Of a stretch of 64,000 nt of DNA, positions 1 through 7,923 are shown one piece after another; within the stretch, counting starts at the first letter, position 1, and each line of letters begins with the position of its first letter. A program made the position numbers and the translations under genes. Location: positions 1,426,001 to 1,490,000 of the forward strand of contig NZ_SACN01000001.1 in assembly GCF_004005865.1 (NCBI RefSeq), written 5' to 3'. The notes under the pieces are model-generated. The model was not told where the DNA came from and ran no database searches. It was given only the letters and a program-made list of their open reading frames with translations. The DNA comes from Sphingomonas crocodyli. Lineage in GTDB: Bacteria; Pseudomonadota; Alphaproteobacteria; Sphingomonadales; Sphingomonadaceae.

Positions 1-3
1 GGG

Positions 4-450
4 CTACTCCTCAAGAGGGAGGATTGCTCCGCCGATCGTGCGGGACAGTCCTTGGAAATATGCAATGGGTCGACCGGCCTTCGTGCGGACGTCGACCCGG
101 TAGGAGCCCGAGCGGCCGATAACGGCGTCCTCATAGGCTTCAGCAATCAACACATCGCCTTCATGGGCTGGTGCTAGAAAATGGATGGAGGCTTGCTGCG
201 CGACGGTGATCTGGTTGCGGCTATTGCAGGCATAAGCGAACGCGGTGTCTGCCAGCGCGAAGATCATGCCGCCATGTGCCGTTCGGTGGCCATTGAGCAT
301 GTCGGCGCGAAGCACCATGCGCACCCGCGCATAGCCGACTTTTGCCGTCTCGATCACAAGGCCCCAGTTGGACGCTGTGCCTTCGCGCTCTAGCATCGCG
401 TCGGCGACATTGCGGGCTAGATGGTCGGCGTCTTGGATGGGCGAACTCAT
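4..450 (-). CDS. paaI: PaaI-type hydroxyphenylacetyl-CoA thioesterase
   Basis: 148-residue single hotdog-fold thioesterase, the usual PaaI length. In the phenylacetate pathway PaaI hydrolyses stalled or dead-end aryl-CoA intermediates and so releases CoA in the cytoplasm. The hotdog signature HGGMIFALADTAFA is present, with the Asp used as catalytic base in the family, followed by the typical beta strand QASIHFLAPAHEGD. The start ATG overlaps the stop of paaH by 4 bp (ATGA), so the two are translationally coupled. The stop (TAG) lies 4 bases from the left edge, so the gene is complete. The rest of the paa genes (paaABCDE, paaK, paaJ) is not in the window and may lie to the left. Confidence 0.9.
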   Translation of the reverse strand: MSSPIQDADHLARNVADAMLEREGTASNWGLVIETAKVGYARVRMVLRADMLNGHRTAHGGMIFALADTAFAYACNSRNQITVAQQASIHFLAPAHEGDVLIAEAYEDAVIGRSGSYRVDVRTKAGRPIAYFQGLSRTIGGAILPLEE

Positions 451-1904
451 CGAGGATCGAAAAACGGTGAGGGCTCGTACATCGAGTCTTTTTCCGCGTG
501 GGCGATGTTGCTCAGAGCGGTTCGAACTCGGTCATGGCCAATGCGTCGGGCCCATCCCAACGGGCCCTCGGGATGATTAGCGCCATGTAGCATGGCCTCG
601 TCGATGCCATTGGCATCTGCCACCTCGTCTATCTCGGCATCCGCAGCAGCGTTAGCGAGCTGGGCCAAGGTGCGCAGCACGACCTGGCCGGCACGATCAG
701 GTACGATCACAACCCTGCGACCGATCGCTTGGAGGAGCCCTGTCGCCGCCATCGCATGGGTTGGGGATCGCGCGCTAATTACGCATGTGGTGGCAGTGGC
801 AAAGTCCCGCACATGATCGATAAGAATATCAACGCCAGGCCTTTGGTCGAACCGTCGCCCATCGCCCAGCGCCATGACGCTATCCCCGATACGGATCATG
901 TCGGGTTCGAGCGTTGGGTCATTGACGACGGCAATCTTGGCGGCACGTGCTTCAGCGCCAAGGGGAGCGAGAAGGTCTAGGACGCAAAGCGCGATTTCTA
1001 CTGGTGCTAAGGCTGGCTCGGCAAAATCAGCTACAGGCAGCTTTTTCCCGTGATCATAGACGCCAAGGCCTGATTTGCAGCCAAGGCGCCCCGCCTCAAC
1101 CAAGGCGCGCTGAGCTTTTTGTGGGCGAAATCGGGTCCGGCCAGCATAAGCGTCATGGACCGAGCATGCGACGGTGAAGTTGACGTCGTGGCCGATCATA
1201 TCCGCCAGCCCTAATGGCCCCATACGAAAGCCGCCGGCACCGGTCATGGCTGCGTCGACTGTCGCCGGTGCAATTCCGTCATCCACGGCCGCAAAGCCCT
1301 CGCCATAATATGGGCGAGCCACACGGTTGACGATGAAGCCCGGCACGTCGCGGACAACCACCGGATGCTTGCCCCAAGCGAGCATGAGATTGACCATCGC
1401 AGCAATGACAGTTTGGCTAGTTTTGGGGCCTGCAATTACCTCGACGAGCTTCATTGCCGGCACTGGATTGAAGAAATGAAGGCCTAAGAAGCGATCTGGT
1501 GTGGCGAGGGCTTGAGCCAGTTCGCCGATCCCCAACGACGAGGTGTTGCTTGCGATAGGCATGTTGCACAATGCGACGCGCGCGATCGTGCCGATGAGAT
1601 GCTGTTTGGCGTCGAGCTTTTCGACGATAGCTTCGATCACCAGCGATTTGCGAGCGACCTGCGTAAGCTCCGTTGACCATGTGATCCGCGCTTCAATCTC
1701 GTCGCGTGCGGCAGGCTCCAGTCGGCGCTTAGCAACCGCTGTGTCGAGAGCGGCCTTCACGGACGCCCGACCTCGGCTGAGTGCTGCGGGATCCTGATCC
1801 ACGACGGTGACAGGATGGCCAACCGTTGCTGCCACTTGGGCTATTCCTGCCCCCATAGTGCCAGCGCCGACGACCGCGATCGGATGGGTGGTGCGAATCT
1901 CCAT
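447..1904 (-). CDS. paaH: 3-hydroxyacyl-CoA dehydrogenase, phenylacetate pathway (PaaH)
   Basis: 485-residue enzyme with the full PaaH layout: an N-terminal Rossmann domain with GAGTMGAGIAQ at about residues 13-23, the catalytic His in LHFFNPVPAMKLVE, and two C-terminal 3HCDH helical domains, the second shorter and more divergent. The family oxidises 3-hydroxyadipyl-CoA to 3-oxoadipyl-CoA with NAD+. I chose the ATG at 1904 (MEIRTTHPIAVVG) because the reading frame further upstream lacks family similarity and would run into the shared promoter region. It is expressed leftwards with paaI and divergently from paaG. Confidence 0.92.
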   Translation of the reverse strand: MEIRTTHPIAVVGAGTMGAGIAQVAATVGHPVTVVDQDPAALSRGRASVKAALDTAVAKRRLEPAARDEIEARITWSTELTQVARKSLVIEAIVEKLDAKQHLIGTIARVALCNMPIASNTSSLGIGELAQALATPDRFLGLHFFNPVPAMKLVEVIAGPKTSQTVIAAMVNLMLAWGKHPVVVRDVPGFIVNRVARPYYGEGFAAVDDGIAPATVDAAMTGAGGFRMGPLGLADMIGHDVNFTVACSVHDAYAGRTRFRPQKAQRALVEAGRLGCKSGLGVYDHGKKLPVADFAEPALAPVEIALCVLDLLAPLGAEARAAKIAVVNDPTLEPDMIRIGDSVMALGDGRRFDQRPGVDILIDHVRDFATATTCVISARSPTHAMAATGLLQAIGRRVVIVPDRAGQVVLRTLAQLANAAADAEIDEVADANGIDEAMLHGANHPEGPLGWARRIGHDRVRTALSNIAHAEKDSMYEPSPFFDPR

Positions 1905-1941
1905 GAGCGCTCGACTAACCCGAAAATATCGGGTTGCCAAT

Positions 1942-1965
1942 AATTGTCTGACCGGGCAGTCTATT
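1942..1965. promoter_or_regulatory. Imperfect palindrome between paaH and paaG, candidate PaaR operator
   Basis: The 92-bp gap between the divergent starts of paaH (1904) and paaG (1997) holds a 24-bp imperfect palindrome. Left half AATTGTCTGACC (1942-1953) and right half GGGCAGTCTATT (1954-1965) agree at 9 of 12 positions when one is reverse complemented. It is placed to control both promoters. The nearby TetR gene at 4928 is the obvious candidate ligand-responsive repressor; the pairing is inference. Confidence 0.5.
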
Positions 1966-1996
1966 AATAAATACAGCCTGGAAATGAGGGATTGGG

Positions 1997-2785
1997 ATGT
2001 TCGAAACGATCAAGCTGGATGTCGCTGATGGTGTTGCGCGTCTGACCCTCAACCGTCCTGATCGGCTCAACAGCTTTACCGTTGCCATGCACGCCGAGGT
2101 CGCGCGTGCGATCGATCGCATTGATGATGATCATAATGTGCGCACGCTCGTGCTCACCGGTGCTGGGCGAGGCTTTTGCGCGGGCCAGGACCTTGGCGAC
2201 CGGGCGGTGGCGCCTGGAGGTGAGCCCGTGGATCTGGGGGAGTCGGTGGAGCTCTATTATGCGCCGCTCATCCGCCGCCTGACCCGGCTGCGTATGCCTG
2301 TCATCGCCGCGGTAAATGGGGTGGCGGCAGGTGCTGGCGCAAATATCGCGCTTGCCTGTGACATCGTGATCGCGGCGCGCAGCGCCAAGTTCATCCAGTC
2401 TTTTGCCAATATCGGGCTGATCCCAGATTCCGGAGGCACCTGGATTTTGCCCCGGCTGGTCGGGCAGGCGCGCGCGCTTGGGCTGGCGCTGACGGGAGAG
2501 CCTTTGTCGGCTGAGAAGGCTCAAGAATGGGGCTTGATCTGGCGCTGTGTCGACGATGAGGCCTTGGACGCCGAAGTGGCCGGTCTGGCAACGCGATTTG
2601 CCAAGGGGCCAACCCGAGGGCTCGCGCGCACCAAATCGCTGATCCGATCCTCTTGGCTCCATTCGCTCGATGCCGAACTCGACCTCGAGCGTGATGTGAT
2701 GCGCGAACTGGGGTTCAGCCACGATTATCAGGAAGGTGTCGCTGCCTTCACCGCCAAGCGCCCGCCGAACTTCACCGGCCGCTGA
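1997..2785 (+). CDS. paaG: Enoyl-CoA hydratase/isomerase PaaG
   Basis: 262-residue crotonase-fold enzyme, the normal length for PaaG, which isomerises ring-1,2-epoxyphenylacetyl-CoA to the seven-membered oxepin-CoA. The first oxyanion-hole segment GAGRGFCAGQDLGDR (about residues 56-70) and the second glycine-rich segment AAVNGVAAGAGANIALACD are both clear. The Asp in the PDSGGTW region that PaaG uses is present. It begins the right-facing paa unit and is followed 28 bp later by paaZ. A beta-oxidation hydratase (PaaF) is the main alternative, but synteny with paaZ and paaH favours PaaG. Confidence 0.88.
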   Translation: MFETIKLDVADGVARLTLNRPDRLNSFTVAMHAEVARAIDRIDDDHNVRTLVLTGAGRGFCAGQDLGDRAVAPGGEPVDLGESVELYYAPLIRRLTRLRMPVIAAVNGVAAGAGANIALACDIVIAARSAKFIQSFANIGLIPDSGGTWILPRLVGQARALGLALTGEPLSAEKAQEWGLIWRCVDDEALDAEVAGLATRFAKGPTRGLARTKSLIRSSWLHSLDAELDLERDVMRELGFSHDYQEGVAAFTAKRPPNFTGR

Positions 2786-2813
2786 CACATCTCGATTCAA
2801 AAAGGACTGCGCG

Positions 2814-4838
2814 ATGACGACGCTTCTCAATTATGCGGCGGATACCTGGACTGAGGCTACAGGCGACCTGACGGACGTTCGTTCCGCGATAACCGGCGAG
2901 GTCGTTGCCCGTTTGGGAAGCAAGGGCATCGACTTCAAGGCGATGCTCGACCATGCCCGCAACGTCGGTGGACCGGCACTGCGCGCTATGACTTTTCATG
3001 CGCGTGCTCGGATGATCAAGGCGCTCGCGACCGCGATCATGGCGCGCAAAGACGAACTCTACGCTTTGTCCTGGGCAACGGGCGCCACACAGGGTGATAG
3101 CTGGATCGATATTGAGGGCGGTGCTGGCACCCTGTTCACAACTGCCTCTAAAGGGCGACGCGAACTCCCCGATGATGTCATTCTTATCGATGGTGCGCAT
3201 GAGCCGATCGGCAAGCGCGGCACCTTTATCGGTCAGCACGTCTATACGTCGCTGCACGGCGCTGCGATCCATATCAACGCCTTCAACTTCCCTGTCTGGG
3301 GCATGCTGGAAAAGCTTGGGCCTACGCTCCTGGCGGGTGTGCCGGCGATCATCAAACCGGCGGGTTCGACGGGCTACGTCGCTGAAGCCGCATTCCGCAT
3401 CATGATCGAGGCGGGGGTTCTTCCGGCAGGAGCGATCCAGCTCTTGCTTGAACCTACCGCCGACATGTTCGATCATCTTGGTTGTCAGGATGTCGTATCG
3501 TTCACTGGATCGGCGGCGACTGCCATCAAGCTTCAATCGCATCCCGTGATCCAACGCGAGTCCGTGCGTTTCGTGGCGGAACGGGATTCGCTCAACGCTT
3601 CCATCCTTGGCCCCGATGCGACCCCTGACAGCCCCGAGTTCGACCTGTTTGTCAAAGAGGTCGCACGCGAAATGACGGTCAAAGCTGGACAGAAATGTAC
3701 GGCCATTCGCCGTGCCTTTGTGCCGGCCAAGCTACTCAATGCCGTGCAGGCCGCGCTGATCGTCCGGCTCTCGAAGGTGGTTGTCGGCAATCCTCAGGTT
3801 GAGGGCGTCTCAATGGGGGCATTGGTCAGCCAGCAGCAGCGCGACGATGTGCGTGAAAAGGCGCGGCTCGTATCGCGTCAGGCAGCGCTCGTTTTTGGCG
3901 ATATCGACCATGTGGCGCTGACCGGGGCAAAGGCGGCCGATGGTGCGTTCATGTCGCCGCTTTTGTTTCGCACCGATGATCCTTGGGGCAGCGATCTCGT
4001 CCATGATGTCGAAGCTTTCGGCCCGGTGTCGACGCTTATGCCATATCGCGACCTCGATGACGCGATCGCGCTCGCTAATCGCGGTAAGGGCAGCTTGGCG
4101 CTGTCAGTCTTCACCTATGACCCTCAGGTTGCTCGTGATTTCGTTCTTGGCGCCGCCGCCTTCCACGGCCGCATCGTCTTTATCGATCGCGATAGCGCTA
4201 AGGAATCGACCGGGCACGGCTCGCCGCTTCCCATGCTGATCCACGGAGGCCCCGGACGGGCCGGTGGCGGTGAAGAGATGGGCGGTGTGCGCGGCGTCAA
4301 ACATTATATGCAGCGCTCCGCATTGCAGGGTAATCCTCGCCTGCTGTCGGGGGTTGTGAGCCAGTGGCTGCCAGGTTCGCCGCAGTCGGAGGGAGATGTT
4401 CACCCCTTCCGCCAACGCTTTGGTGAATTGGCGATCGGCTATACGCTCAACACCGCCTCGCGCACGGTGACGCTCGAAGATATTGAGCATTTCGCTGAGT
4501 TCACGGGTGATACCTTCTACGCGCATATGGATGAGGAGGCTGCTGCTGCTAACCCCTTCTTCCCCGGCCGCGTCGCGCACGGCTATTTGCTGCTCTCTTT
4601 TGCGGCCGGGCTGTTTGTCGATCCGGCACCTGGTCCCGTTCTGGCCAATTACGGGCTGGAGGGTCTGCGTTTCGTTAGGCCCGTGTCTCCTGGCGAAGCG
4701 ATCAAGGTGTCGCTCACGGTCAAATCGAAAGCACAGCGCAATGACGAATATGGTGAGGTCCGCTGGGCCGTCGCAATCACCGATGCGGCTGATGAGCTGT
4801 GTGCAACCTACGATCTGCTTACGATGAACGCGATGTGA
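2814..4838 (+). CDS. paaZ: Bifunctional oxepin-CoA hydrolase / 3-oxo-5,6-dehydrosuberyl-CoA semialdehyde dehydrogenase
   Basis: 674-residue fusion that opens the oxepin-CoA ring and oxidises the resulting aldehyde. Residues 1 to about 520 are an aldehyde dehydrogenase with Glu256 (VAERDSLNA) and the nucleophile Cys295 ([10 protein letters not shown]). Residues about 530-674 are an MaoC-like (R)-hydratase with [11 protein letters not shown] carrying Asp566 and His571. Both active sites therefore look intact. The start at 2814 gives the [13 protein letters not shown]-terminus typical of PaaZ; the frame upstream overlaps paaG and is not family-like. Numbering of the ALDH catalytic residues matches what I know of the E. 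coli enzyme. Confidence 0.95.
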   Translation: MTTLLNYAADTWTEATGDLTDVRSAITGEVVARLGSKGIDFKAMLDHARNVGGPALRAMTFHARARMIKALATAIMARKDELYALSWATGATQGDSWIDIEGGAGTLFTTASKGRRELPDDVILIDGAHEPIGKRGTFIGQHVYTSLHGAAIHINAFNFPVWGMLEKLGPTLLAGVPAIIKPAGSTGYVAEAAFRIMIEAGVLPAGAIQLLLEPTADMFDHLGCQDVVSFTGSAATAIKLQSHPVIQRESVRFVAERDSLNASILGPDATPDSPEFDLFVKEVAREMTVKAGQKCTAIRRAFVPAKLLNAVQAALIVRLSKVVVGNPQVEGVSMGALVSQQQRDDVREKARLVSRQAALVFGDIDHVALTGAKAADGAFMSPLLFRTDDPWGSDLVHDVEAFGPVSTLMPYRDLDDAIALANRGKGSLALSVFTYDPQVARDFVLGAAAFHGRIVFIDRDSAKESTGHGSPLPMLIHGGPGRAGGGEEMGGVRGVKHYMQRSALQGNPRLLSGVVSQWLPGSPQSEGDVHPFRQRFGELAIGYTLNTASRTVTLEDIEHFAEFTGDTFYAHMDEEAAAANPFFPGRVAHGYLLLSFAAGLFVDPAPGPVLANYGLEGLRFVRPVSPGEAIKVSLTVKSKAQRNDEYGEVRWAVAITDAADELCATYDLLTMNAM

Positions 4839-4846
4839 GGACCTAT

Positions 4847-4878
4847 CTCGGCGCCGGACGTGACGGATCGGCGCCGAG
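4847..4878 (+). terminator. Perfect 10-bp hairpin after paaZ
   Basis: CTCGGCGCCG (4847-4856) and CGGCGCCGAG (4869-4878) are exact reverse complements around a 12-nt loop, starting 8 bases after the paaZ stop. There is no T tract downstream, so it may be a processing or stability hairpin, or a weak terminator that lowers read-through into the TetR gene. Confidence 0.5.
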
Positions 4879-4927
4879 CCTCTAAAGCTTGCGTGATCGA
4901 AGGATTGCACAGGAGTGATAGAGGCGC

Positions 4928-5515
4928 ATGGCACGGACGCAGGCGGCCGATTATGGCGAACGCCGCGAAGCAATGCTGGACCAGGCAGCGGCCTTATTCG
5001 CTCGAGCTGGCTTCCAAGGCGCCTCGATGATCGAGCTTGCTGGCGCTTGCAAAGTGTCCAAGTCGCTCCTCTACCATTATTTCCCATCGAAAGAGGATTT
5101 GCTCTACGAGGTGATGACGTCGCACCTCGACCAGCTTGTCGAGGATGTTGACGCGGTAACCAGCAGCAATGTCAGCAATGGCGAGAAGGTCTCTCAACTC
5201 GCGCACGCTTTCATGCGCCATTATATCGGCGCGGTTGATCGCCAGAAGGTGCTCTTGAATGAGCTGATCAATCTGCCGGAACCGCGGCGCGGTGCCATCA
5301 TCCGCAAACAGCGGTTGATCATCGACACAGTGCAGGATTTGCTCTCGGGCCTCCCAACAGCGCCAAAAGACAAGGCGCGTTTGCGGGCGCTGACCATGCT
5401 CTTTTTTGGCATGATCAACTGGACGCATACCTGGTTTGACCCGATGGGCGCTGTTTCTCCTGACGATCTTGCCGATATGGTCGCAGCACTCATCATGCCC
5501 GAAAAGGGGCTCTAA
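4928..5515 (+). CDS. paaR: TetR-family repressor, probable PaaR of the phenylacetate genes
   Basis: 195-residue TetR/AcrR regulator. The N-terminal DNA-binding domain contains FQGASMIELAGACKVSKSLL followed by YHYFPSKEDLLYEVM, the standard helix-turn-helix plus helix 4. The C-terminal part is a helical ligand domain. It lies 89 bp behind paaZ on the same strand, with a hairpin between. TetR-type regulators in this position in paa clusters commonly respond to phenylacetyl-CoA, so repression of the divergent paaHI/paaGZ promoters is a fair inference. The start at 4928 is preceded by AGGAGTGATAG. Confidence 0.8.
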   Translation: MARTQAADYGERREAMLDQAAALFARAGFQGASMIELAGACKVSKSLLYHYFPSKEDLLYEVMTSHLDQLVEDVDAVTSSNVSNGEKVSQLAHAFMRHYIGAVDRQKVLLNELINLPEPRRGAIIRKQRLIIDTVQDLLSGLPTAPKDKARLRALTMLFFGMINWTHTWFDPMGAVSPDDLADMVAALIMPEKGL

Positions 5516-5636
5516 CTCTCCTGTTGGAGGTTTGGATGGCCGCAATAGCGATCTGGCTGCCATTATTTGACCGTCCATACGGACTATTTTAATATCATGC
5601 GAGGCCAGTAAGAGCCTTTCACGGGAGCGATGCTGC

Positions 5637-6029
5637 ATGTTTGAGGTGGAAGCACTGCCGCACCGAAATCGGTTGCATGTGACGTTGAGAGGCTTTGCTA
5701 GTCTAGCTGACGTTGAGAAATTTGCCGAGGATTTGGAGCGAGCACGCAAAAGGCTGCCCGCCAATGGCGGTGCACATCAGCTCCTTTACGATGTTTCGCC
5801 AGCGCAGATTCAGAGCCAGGACGTCGTGCTGGCTCTGCGCCAGCTTGTATTGCAAAGCCCGCGTAAGTCGGCGTTCGCTTTGGTGAATGCTAGCGCACTG
5901 GCTGGTCGGCAATTGCGTAGAATTTTCGACGGGATCGAGCTTAAAATCTTTGATGATCTGGGCGCTGCAAACGCCTGGCTCGACGATATCCTTCTTGGAT
6001 CCCAGTCCGACGTTTTGAGCCGGCGATGA
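5637..6029 (+). CDS. Small STAS/SpoIIAA-like protein of unknown role
   Basis: 130-residue soluble protein without signal peptide or membrane segment. The alternation of short strands and helices (RLHVTLRGFASLADVEKFAEDL near the N-terminus, LLYDVSPAQIQ in the middle, SAFALVNASALAGRQLRRIF later) is like the STAS/SEC14-type fold used by anti-sigma antagonists and small regulatory proteins, but I cannot assign a function. It stands alone between the TetR gene and the Lrp gene, 121 bp after the former. That gap contains TGACCG and CTATTTTAATA (5568-5594), which recall the palindrome upstream of paaG. Confidence 0.6.
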   Translation: MFEVEALPHRNRLHVTLRGFASLADVEKFAEDLERARKRLPANGGAHQLLYDVSPAQIQSQDVVLALRQLVLQSPRKSAFALVNASALAGRQLRRIFDGIELKIFDDLGAANAWLDDILLGSQSDVLSRR

Positions 6030-6112
6030 CCAGCCCGCGCTCGACGCGCTCGAGATTGCCTGATGAGATGTCTCGACCGAATGTCATTATGATGGGCTCG
6101 CATCCCCAAGCG

Positions 6113-6595
6113 TCAAACCGGGATCGACGTCGAATATTTGACCCGAGCCAGGGCAAAGTTTGAGGCAGACGTACCGACACTTGGGTGCCCGAGGAGGTCG
6201 CGCATGAGGAATGTCTCATATTCGCGAACGTCGCCGGCAACGACCCTAAGAAGATAATCCCATTCACCAGACATTGAGAGGCACTCGAGCACCTGATCCT
6301 GGGTTTGGATGAATGTCTCAAATCGAGCGCGTACCTCAGGTTCGTGGGATTTCAGTCGGACCTGGCAGACAACGTCGAGGCCTCGGCCCACTTTGTAAGG
6401 GTCAACCAAGCGGACATGCTCGAGCAGGACATCAGCCGCTTCAAGAGCCTTGATGCGCCGCCAGCAGGAGGCGGGCGATGCCGCAACCTCAAGGGCCAAA
6501 TCAGCCTGACTGATATCGCCTCGACGCTGCAGCACGCGGAGGATTCGACGGTCCAGTGGATCGAGTGTGGCAGCGTGAAATAAATTATTCTCCAT
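6113..6595 (-). CDS. Lrp/AsnC-family transcriptional regulator
   Basis: 160-residue feast/famine regulator. The N-terminal winged helix-turn-helix runs from LDPLDRRILRVLQRRGDIS to SCWRRIKALEAADVL, and the C-terminal RAM effector domain includes the SGEWDYLLRVV segment. I took the ATG at 6595 (MENNLFHAATL) because it sits at the normal distance before the HTH; a longer form from 6634 would run into the inverted repeat. It is divergent from the aromatic aminotransferase operon, so it is the likely amino-acid-responsive regulator of that operon, with phenylalanine or tyrosine as plausible effectors (inference). Confidence 0.88.
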   Translation of the reverse strand: MENNLFHAATLDPLDRRILRVLQRRGDISQADLALEVAASPASCWRRIKALEAADVLLEHVRLVDPYKVGRGLDVVCQVRLKSHEPEVRARFETFIQTQDQVLECLSMSGEWDYLLRVVAGDVREYETFLMRDLLGHPSVGTSASNFALARVKYSTSIPV

Positions 6596-6629
6596 GTCGC
6601 TCTCCGAGAATGGATCGTATCGATATCGG

Positions 6630-6651
6630 TTCAATTATCACTCATATTGAA
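6630..6651. promoter_or_regulatory. Inverted repeat TTCAAT-N10-ATTGAA, candidate Lrp site
   Basis: The 111-bp gap between the Lrp gene and the aminotransferase contains a perfect 6-bp inverted repeat, TTCAAT (6630-6635) and ATTGAA (6646-6651), in an AT-rich stretch. Dyads of this size are typical for Lrp/AsnC autoregulation. Position and symmetry are seen directly; the binding protein is inferred. Confidence 0.5.
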
Positions 6652-6706
6652 AAGCGCGAACCACTTTCGTGAGCTACAAATGTCACCGAAGAAAGGTGGC
6701 GCAATC

Positions 6707-7909
6707 ATGCTCAACGATGCCGTTTTGGACCGCGGGTCCTCCAGCCTATTTGAGGCGCTCGCGCCGCAGCCTGCCGACGCGCTTCTCGCGCTGATCGGGG
6801 CATTCCGAAACGATCCCAGGACCGGCAAAATCGACGTCGGTGTTGGGGTTTATCGCGACCTTGAAGGGCGCACGCCGGTGATGCGTGCCGTCAAGGAGGC
6901 TGAGCGGCGTTTGCTCGAGGAGCAAGAGAGCAAGGGTTATCTTGGGCCTGAGGGCGATGCGGGTTTCTTTGAGGCTCTCAAGCCGATCATCTTTGGCGCC
7001 ACCGACCATGCTGATCGTCTCACTGGCCTTCAAACGCCAGGTGGTACGGGCGCACTGCGCCTAGCTGCCGAGCTTATTGCGCGGCTCAATCCGCAAGCAC
7101 GTATCCTTCTGGGCGAACCAACCTGGCCGAACCATCATCCCATCCTGAAGGCAGCCGGACTTGAGCTGGCGCCTTATGAGCATTTCGATGTCCCCAGCCA
7201 GCGACTAAACTTCGCTCAGGCGTTGGAGACGTTCAATCAGGCGAAGCGGGGCGATGTCGCCTTGCTTCATGGTTGCTGCCACAATCCGGTGGGCGCGGAT
7301 TTTGATGCTGCCCAATGGCAGGCCCTAGCGGTCGTCATGCGCGACCGCGGTATCCTGCCTCTGATTGATCTGGCCTATCAGGGCTTGGGGCGTGGGCTTG
7401 ATGAGGATGCTCAGGGCGTCCGGATCGTTCTGGATGTCGTGGGTGAAGGCCTGTTGGCTTATTCCTGTGACAAGAATTTCGGGCTCTATCGCGAACGGGT
7501 TGGTGCTCTCTACGCCCTGTCGCGAACCGCGGACACGGCTGCGATTGTTCAATCCAACCTGCTGTCACTCGCGCGGGCCAATTGGTCGATGCCACCCGAT
7601 CATGGGGCGGCGGTTGTACGCGTCATTCTTACAGATCCAGCGCTGACCGAAGATTGGAAGGCGGAACTGACAGAGATGCGTGAGCGCATTCGCAGCGTTC
7701 GTGACCTTCTCGCCGCGGCTGACCCCGCGCTGGCCCCGCTCAAGGGCCAGCAGGGAATGTTTTCAACCCTGCCGCTAACCCCGCAGCAGGTCGCTCGCCT
7801 TCGTGAAGAGCGCGGCATCTACATGCCTCCTTCGGGCCGCATCAACATTGCCGGCCTTACACCCGACGCTGTTCCCGCCTTTGTCGACGCCCTTGCGTCG
7901 CTGCGCTGA
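6707..7909 (+). CDS. Class I aromatic/aspartate aminotransferase
   Basis: 400-residue pyridoxal-phosphate enzyme of the aspartate/aromatic aminotransferase family (TyrB/AspC fold). Landmarks are the N-terminal VGVGVYRD strand, LQTPGGTGALR, HGCCHNPVGAD, and the PLP lysine in SCDKNFGLYRERVG (Lys256). Arg near the C-terminus in PSGRINIAGL is the usual carboxylate-binding position. The ATG at 6707 is preceded by AAAGGTGG; the longer frame from 6647 lacks this. Being first in an operon with a 2-oxoacid dehydrogenase and next to paa genes, it most likely converts phenylalanine (or tyrosine) to the arylpyruvate. Confidence 0.88.
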   Translation: MLNDAVLDRGSSSLFEALAPQPADALLALIGAFRNDPRTGKIDVGVGVYRDLEGRTPVMRAVKEAERRLLEEQESKGYLGPEGDAGFFEALKPIIFGATDHADRLTGLQTPGGTGALRLAAELIARLNPQARILLGEPTWPNHHPILKAAGLELAPYEHFDVPSQRLNFAQALETFNQAKRGDVALLHGCCHNPVGADFDAAQWQALAVVMRDRGILPLIDLAYQGLGRGLDEDAQGVRIVLDVVGEGLLAYSCDKNFGLYRERVGALYALSRTADTAAIVQSNLLSLARANWSMPPDHGAAVVRVILTDPALTEDWKAELTEMRERIRSVRDLLAAADPALAPLKGQQGMFSTLPLTPQQVARLREERGIYMPPSGRINIAGLTPDAVPAFVDALASLR

Positions 7910-7923
7910 TCTCAGGAAATAAA

